DNA of 39,282 nucleotides, taken from contig NZ_JACBXC010000004.1 of assembly GCF_013870535.1 (NCBI RefSeq), forward strand, positions 1 to 39,282, in the 5' to 3' direction. Positions within the stretch are counted from its first letter, which is position 1. Every line of letters begins with the position of its first letter. Made by a program: the position numbers and the translations under genes. Shown piece after piece: positions 35,470-39,282 of the stretch. The notes under the pieces are model-generated. The model had not been told where the DNA came from. It did no database searches and saw only the letters and a program-made list of their open reading frames with translations. The DNA is from Streptomyces phytophilus. Its GTDB lineage: Bacteria > Actinomycetota > Actinomycetes > Streptomycetales > Streptomycetaceae.

Positions 35470-36399
35470 TCAGACCCTCGCCGTCTCGCGGACGCGCGCG
35501 TCGAGCAGCGCGTAGCAGACGTCGATGACGATGTTGAGCACGAAGATGGTCACCGCGGTGAGCAGCACCGTGGCCTGTAGCACCGCGAAGTCCCGGCCGG
35601 TGATCGAGTCGATCATCAGCTTCCCGATGCCCGGCCAGCCGAAGATTGTCTCCACCACCACTGCCCCGTTGACGAGCGAGACGGTGAGATCGCCGGCGAC
35701 GGTCAGCGCGGGCGCCGCGGCGTTGCGCAGGGCGTGGTGGCTGACCACCCGAACGCCGCCCGCGCCCTTGCTGCGGGCCAGCCGCACGTACGGTGCGGAC
35801 AGCGCGGAGACCATGGCACCACGCACGACCTGCGTGAGGACGCCAAGCGGGCGGATCGCCAGGGTGGCGACCGGCAGCACCCAGGACGACATGCCGTCGC
35901 TGACGCCCGAGGTGGGCAGCGCCCCGAGGCCGACGGCGAAGATCCACACGCCGGTGATCGCGAACCAGAAGTCCGGCACGCTGGCGGCGGTCATGGACAG
36001 GAACGAGGCGATGCGGTCGGCCAGGGAGTTGGGGCGGAAGGCCGCCCAACTGCCGATGACCACGGCGCCGGCCACGGCGATCAGCATGGTGGCGCCGGCG
36101 AGCTGGAGGGTGGCGGGAAAAGCCCGCAACGCCATGGTCGCCGCCGACTCGCCGGTGCGCAGCGACTCGCCGAAGTCGAGCCGGAACACGCCGCCGAAGT
36201 AGTCGGCGATCTGCTGCCAGATCGAGTCGTCGAAGCCGTTGCGCTCGGTGAAGGCCGCGCGCTGGTCGGGGGTGGCGGATTCGGGCAGGTACAAGGACGC
36301 GGGATCGCCGGTGAGCCTCGCGAGCACGAAGACACCGAGGAGCACGGCGACCAGCGGCAGGATGCTGGTCAGCACGCGGCGGCGGAGGAAATGGAACAT
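35470..36399 (-). CDS. Dpp/Opp-type ABC transporter permease (DppB)
   Basis: A 309-residue permease with six helices. It opens FHFLRRRVLTSILPLVAVLL and has a large periplasmic loop (ARLTGDPASLYLPESATPD) as in DppB. The EAA loop is YVRLARSKGAGGVRVVSHHA. The start MFHFL at 36399 has GGGGACAGGA just upstream and is the natural N-terminus; the longer frame to 36507 would add an Arg/Pro-rich tail and overlap nothing useful. Confidence 0.92.
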   Translation of the reverse strand: MFHFLRRRVLTSILPLVAVLLGVFVLARLTGDPASLYLPESATPDQRAAFTERNGFDDSIWQQIADYFGGVFRLDFGESLRTGESAATMALRAFPATLQLAGATMLIAVAGAVVIGSWAAFRPNSLADRIASFLSMTAASVPDFWFAITGVWIFAVGLGALPTSGVSDGMSSWVLPVATLAIRPLGVLTQVVRGAMVSALSAPYVRLARSKGAGGVRVVSHHALRNAAAPALTVAGDLTVSLVNGAVVVETIFGWPGIGKLMIDSITGRDFAVLQATVLLTAVTIFVLNIVIDVCYALLDARVRETARV

Positions 36400-36466
36400 T
36401 CCTGTCCCCAGGTTGGAGTCGGTCGCCTGCGGCCGGCGCCGGCGGGGCACCGGCCGTAGGGCGTGG

Positions 36467-38038
36467 TCAGTCGGCGGGTGTGAACTCGGCGATCCGCATC
36501 TCGTCACCGGTTGCCGAGTTCGGTCGGTAACGCACGTCCGGGGCGAGGGCGATGACGCCGTACATGTGGGCGATGTAGGCGTACTGGGAGATCTCGTTCG
36601 GCTCCTCGGTGAAGACCTCGGCGAGCGCGTCCTGGCGCTCGGCTCCGGTCTTCGCCTCGGCGGCCCCGATCTTCCGGTCGAACGCGGCGGTGCCGCCGGA
36701 ACTCTGGAAGCCCTTGCTGAGCAGGTACTGGTCCATGCTGAAGGCGGCGTCGCCCGCCTGGTTGCCGTGCTGGATCAGCATCAGATAGGGGCCCGCGTCC
36801 TCGGGGAAGGGGCGTTCCTGGAACTCGGTGCTGCCCGCGGTGTCCTTCATCTCGATCTCGACGTCGAGGCCGAGGTCGTCCAACTGGTTCTGGATGACCT
36901 GCACGGTCTCGTCGACCTTCGGGAACAGCGCGGTCCGGCTGATCAACCGGATCGGCTCGTCCACGTCGACCCCGTCGGCCTTCGCCTCGGCCAGCAGCTT
37001 CCTGGCTTTCGCGAGGTCGGTCGGCCAGGGCCGCAGGCTCTCGTTGTATCCGACGACTCCCTGGGGCACGAGCTGGGCGGCGGCCTTCGCCTTCCCCTGG
37101 AACAGCGAGCCGACGATGCCCTTGCGGTCGATCGCGTAGTTGATCGCCTGGCGCACCCGCTTGTCGTCCAGCGGCGGCTCGGTGACCTGCATCCGCAGGG
37201 CGGTGGTCTCGTTGTTGGGGTACTGCTCGGCGGCGTCCCCGGCGCCGTCCTCGGGGCTGAGCGCGGTGGCGACGTCGACCTCGTCGTTGGCGATCATGGC
37301 GGCTCGGACGCTGCCCTCGGTGCGCCACTGGTAGTCCACGTTGCCGTAGGCGGGAGCCCGGCCCCAGTACTGCTTGTTCGTGGCCAGGGCGAGCCGCAGC
37401 CCCGGCTCCCAGTTGGCGATCCGGTAGGGACCGGTGCCGATCGGCTCGCGGACCTTCTTCTCGGAGTCGGTGGACGTGGGCACCATCTCGATGAAGGAGA
37501 GCCGTAGCGGAAGGATGGGATCCGCCTCCGGGGTGGCCACCGTGAGCGTCTGCGCGTCCCGCGCCGCCACCTTCAGGTCCACGTCTCCGAAGACGTACCC
37601 TTCCACGTTGCAGCCAAGCTCGGAGTTGACGGCCCGGTCGATGGAGTAGGCGGCGTCCTCGGCGTCGAAGCGCGAGCCGTCGCTGAACTTCACCCCCTTG
37701 CGTATGCGGTACGTCCACTCCGTGCCGGAGGTGCGTTTCCAGGAGGTCGCGAGCTTAGGCTCCAGCTCGCCGGTGCCGGGGTCGCGCTCGGTCAGCGGCT
37801 CGGTGATGTTGGACCGCACCACCACCCCGGTCGAGGTCAGGGATGCCTCGCACGGCTCCAGCGTGGGCGGCTCCTCCGGCAGCACGACGCGCAGCGCGTC
37901 GCCGTCCGCCGTCACCGAATCGCTGTTGGCCACGGTGCAGGCACTGGCTGCCAGCGCCGTGGACAGCACCAGCGATACGGCCGCACGCCGACGGCGCCCA
38001 CCGGCACGGGCCGGGCGGGGGTCGGGAACAGGGGACAT
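36467..38038 (-). CDS. ABC transporter substrate-binding lipoprotein (family 5)
   Basis: A 523-residue extracellular solute-binding protein. An Arg-rich n-region (RAGGRRRRAAVS), a hydrophobic core and a lipobox-like AASAC predict lipidation at about Cys34. The mature part has the family 5 pattern: PTLEPCEASLTSTGVVV near the start, FSDGSRFDAEDAAYSIDRA and the closing IGTGPYRI. These proteins bind peptides, nickel, oligosaccharides or other polar ligands; the acid-catabolic context suggests an organic or sugar acid derivative, which is inference. GGAGGAA precedes ATG 38038. It is the first gene of a six-gene minus-strand operon that ends with the TSUP permease. Confidence 0.92.
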   Translation of the reverse strand: MSPVPDPRPARAGGRRRRAAVSLVLSTALAASACTVANSDSVTADGDALRVVLPEEPPTLEPCEASLTSTGVVVRSNITEPLTERDPGTGELEPKLATSWKRTSGTEWTYRIRKGVKFSDGSRFDAEDAAYSIDRAVNSELGCNVEGYVFGDVDLKVAARDAQTLTVATPEADPILPLRLSFIEMVPTSTDSEKKVREPIGTGPYRIANWEPGLRLALATNKQYWGRAPAYGNVDYQWRTEGSVRAAMIANDEVDVATALSPEDGAGDAAEQYPNNETTALRMQVTEPPLDDKRVRQAINYAIDRKGIVGSLFQGKAKAAAQLVPQGVVGYNESLRPWPTDLAKARKLLAEAKADGVDVDEPIRLISRTALFPKVDETVQVIQNQLDDLGLDVEIEMKDTAGSTEFQERPFPEDAGPYLMLIQHGNQAGDAAFSMDQYLLSKGFQSSGGTAAFDRKIGAAEAKTGAERQDALAEVFTEEPNEISQYAYIAHMYGVIALAPDVRYRPNSATGDEMRIAEFTPAD

Positions 38039-38165
38039 GGGATTCCTCCACCGTGGCATCCACATCTGCGTCCACGGATGTAGATGCTGTCTCGATTGGT
38101 GAACGCACGGTAGAGGGGTGCCCTGAGAGGCGTCAAGAGAGTGCGCACGCCTTGCATGTCGTACG

Positions 38166-38187
38166 CATATGCAGACACTGTTTTCAT
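38166..38187. promoter_or_regulatory. Candidate IclR operator, copy B
   Basis: Lies between the divergent transporter operon and kdgD. It matches 18 of 22 bases with copy A at 30276. The right end overlaps a possible -35 (TTTTCA, 38181), with TAGCTT as a possible -10 at 38205, 18 bases on, so binding could block kdgD transcription. Confidence 0.6.
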
Positions 38188-38252
38188 GTATGTGCCTGAT
38201 CTGTTAGCTTGACGATCTGCTGCGCCTCACCATCCGATCCTGGAGTACCCCC

Positions 38253-39167
38253 ATGGCCCGTTTCTCGCCTGACGACCTACGCCGCGTCCTGGGCTCCGGC
38301 CTGCTGTCCTTCCCGGTCACCCACACCACCGCGGACTACGCCTTCGACGAGCCGGCCTACCGCGCCCACCTACAGCGGCTCACCGGCTACGACGTGGCGG
38401 GCCTCTTCGCCGCCGGCGGCACCGGCGAGTTCTTCTCCCTCACCCACACCGAGGTGGAGACGGTGCTGCGGGCAACGGTCGCCGAGGCCCCGGACGGCCT
38501 GCCCGTCGTCGGCGCCGCCGGCTACGGCACGGCGACGGCCACCGCGATGGCCCGGCAGGCCGAGGAGAGCGGAGCCGACGGGATCCTGCTGCTGCCGCCG
38601 TACCTGACCGAGGTCGGACAGGAGGGCCTCCACGCCCACGTCGCGCGGGTGTGCGCGGCCACCTCCCTCGGCGTGGTCGTCTACCACCGCGCCAACGCCC
38701 GCTTCACCGCCGGGACCGTCGCCCGCCTGGTGGCGGAGTTCCCGAACTTCGTCGGGTTCAAGGACGGCGTCTGCGACATCGATCTGATGGCCACGCTGCA
38801 CGCCGAGCACGGCGACCGCCTCGTCCTCATCGGCGGCCTCCCCACCGCCGAGACCTACGCCCTGCCCTACCTCGAACTCGGCGCCACCACGTACTCCTCG
38901 GCGATCTTCAACTTCGCTCCCCGGTGGGCCGTCGACTTCTACGCCGCGGTACGCGCCCACGACAAGGACCAGGTCTACGCCCGGCTGCGCGAGTTCGTCC
39001 TGCCGTACCTGGCGATCCGCGACCGCGCCCCCGGCTACGCCGTCTCGATCGTCAAGGCCGGCCTCACCACCTCCGGCCACCCGGCCGGCCCGGTGCGTCC
39101 CCCGTTGACCGATCTCACCGAGGACGAGCACGCCGAGCTCGCCGAGCTCGTGAAGAAGGTGGTCTGA
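38253..39167 (+). CDS. kdgD: 5-dehydro-4-deoxyglucarate dehydratase (DHDPS superfamily)
   Basis: A 304-residue aldolase-fold enzyme that converts 5-dehydro-4-deoxy-D-glucarate to 2-oxoglutarate semialdehyde with loss of CO2 and water. The opening [20 protein letters not shown] and [18 protein letters not shown] are characteristic of this clade within the DHDPS superfamily. The catalytic Tyr is in [11 protein letters not shown] and the Schiff-base Lys in [10 protein letters not shown]. Length is normal. TGGAG precedes ATG 38253. The next gene, apparently a semialdehyde dehydrogenase, follows after one base, which gives the two last steps of glucarate/galactarate degradation. Copy B of the candidate IclR site lies in its promoter region. 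Confidence 0.9.
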   Translation: MARFSPDDLRRVLGSGLLSFPVTHTTADYAFDEPAYRAHLQRLTGYDVAGLFAAGGTGEFFSLTHTEVETVLRATVAEAPDGLPVVGAAGYGTATATAMARQAEESGADGILLLPPYLTEVGQEGLHAHVARVCAATSLGVVVYHRANARFTAGTVARLVAEFPNFVGFKDGVCDIDLMATLHAEHGDRLVLIGGLPTAETYALPYLELGATTYSSAIFNFAPRWAVDFYAAVRAHDKDQVYARLREFVLPYLAIRDRAPGYAVSIVKAGLTTSGHPAGPVRPPLTDLTEDEHAELAELVKKVV

Positions 39168-39168
39168 C

Positions 39169-39282
39169 ATGACCCACGACGACACCGGTGACACCGGCGG
39201 CGGCACCGGCGGCAGCGGTGCGCTGACCGGCGCCATGGTGATCGGCGCCGAGCGCGTGCACGGGACCCACGGCGCCGTGCAC
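39169..39282 (+). CDS. Probable 2-oxoglutarate semialdehyde dehydrogenase (5' end only)
   Basis: Only the first 38 codons are in the window. After a Gly/Thr/Asp-rich start (THDDTGDTGGGTGG), the sequence LTGAMVIGAERVHGTHGAVH resembles the N-terminal strand of aldehyde dehydrogenases of the 2,5-dioxovalerate type. The start ATG is one base after the kdgD stop. The assignment rests mostly on operon context, since no catalytic residue is visible. Confidence 0.6.
   Translation, partial: MTHDDTGDTGGGTGGSGALTGAMVIGAERVHGTHGAVH

Overview
This is a high-GC actinobacterial chromosome segment, almost certainly Streptomyces. The evidence is strong G/C third-position bias, many GTG starts, GTGA/ATGA start-stop overlaps, SpoIIE-type phosphatases and secreted TAP-like hydrolases, a perfect CebR-type box before a cellulase, and an srs-like phenolic-lipid operon. 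The mix of catabolic, efflux and secondary-metabolite genes, with several decayed genes between them, suggests a chromosome-arm (accessory) region. I found no rRNA, tRNA, CRISPR array or intact transposase.

Layout. 1-2.6 kb: MFS transporter plus FAD monooxygenase operon. 2.8-3.7 kb: secreted endonuclease I. 3.9-7.0 kb (minus): a secreted alpha/beta hydrolase lipoprotein whose frame runs without a stop into a PAS-PP2C phosphatase. 7.1-12.6 kb: GT-C-like membrane protein, secreted beta-propeller/FlgD-like protein, small lipoprotein, VOC protein. 12.8-16.8 kb: two regulator/transporter pairs, MarR with EamA and MFS with TetR, each with a conspicuous palindromic operator. 17.6-20.6 kb: MIP channel followed by a gene graveyard (glpK fragment, epimerase pseudogene). 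20.6-24.1 kb: UbiA, type III PKS, ICMT-like methyltransferase and FAD oxidoreductase. 24.5-26.6 kb: GH9-CBM3 cellulase under a CebR box. 27.1-28.6 kb: an orphan MurE. 29.4-39.3 kb: a sugar-acid (glucarate-type) island with an IclR regulator, an internally deleted glucarate dehydratase, a 2-hydroxyacid dehydrogenase, a TSUP permease, a five-gene Dpp/Opp-type ABC transporter, 5-dehydro-4-deoxyglucarate dehydratase and the start of a probable semialdehyde dehydrogenase.

How genes work together. The PKS operon should make a long-chain phenolic (resorcinol-like) product that is methylated and hydroxylated, as in the S. griseus srs operon; the UbiA enzyme adds a possible prenylation step. In the sugar-acid island, an 18/22 conserved motif lies before the IclR/dehydratase pair and again between the ABC transporter and kdgD, so one IclR protein may control both. 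The dehydratase that should feed kdgD lacks most of its middle, so the pathway is either broken here or relies on another copy.

Most notable observations: the hydrolase-phosphatase read-through ORF; the nested palindrome that covers the EamA start codon; the twin inverted TetR operators and a partial copy upstream of the MIP channel; the UbiA-extended srs-like operon; the in-frame deleted glucarate dehydratase and its shared operator; and the GH9 enzyme that stops in a linker.
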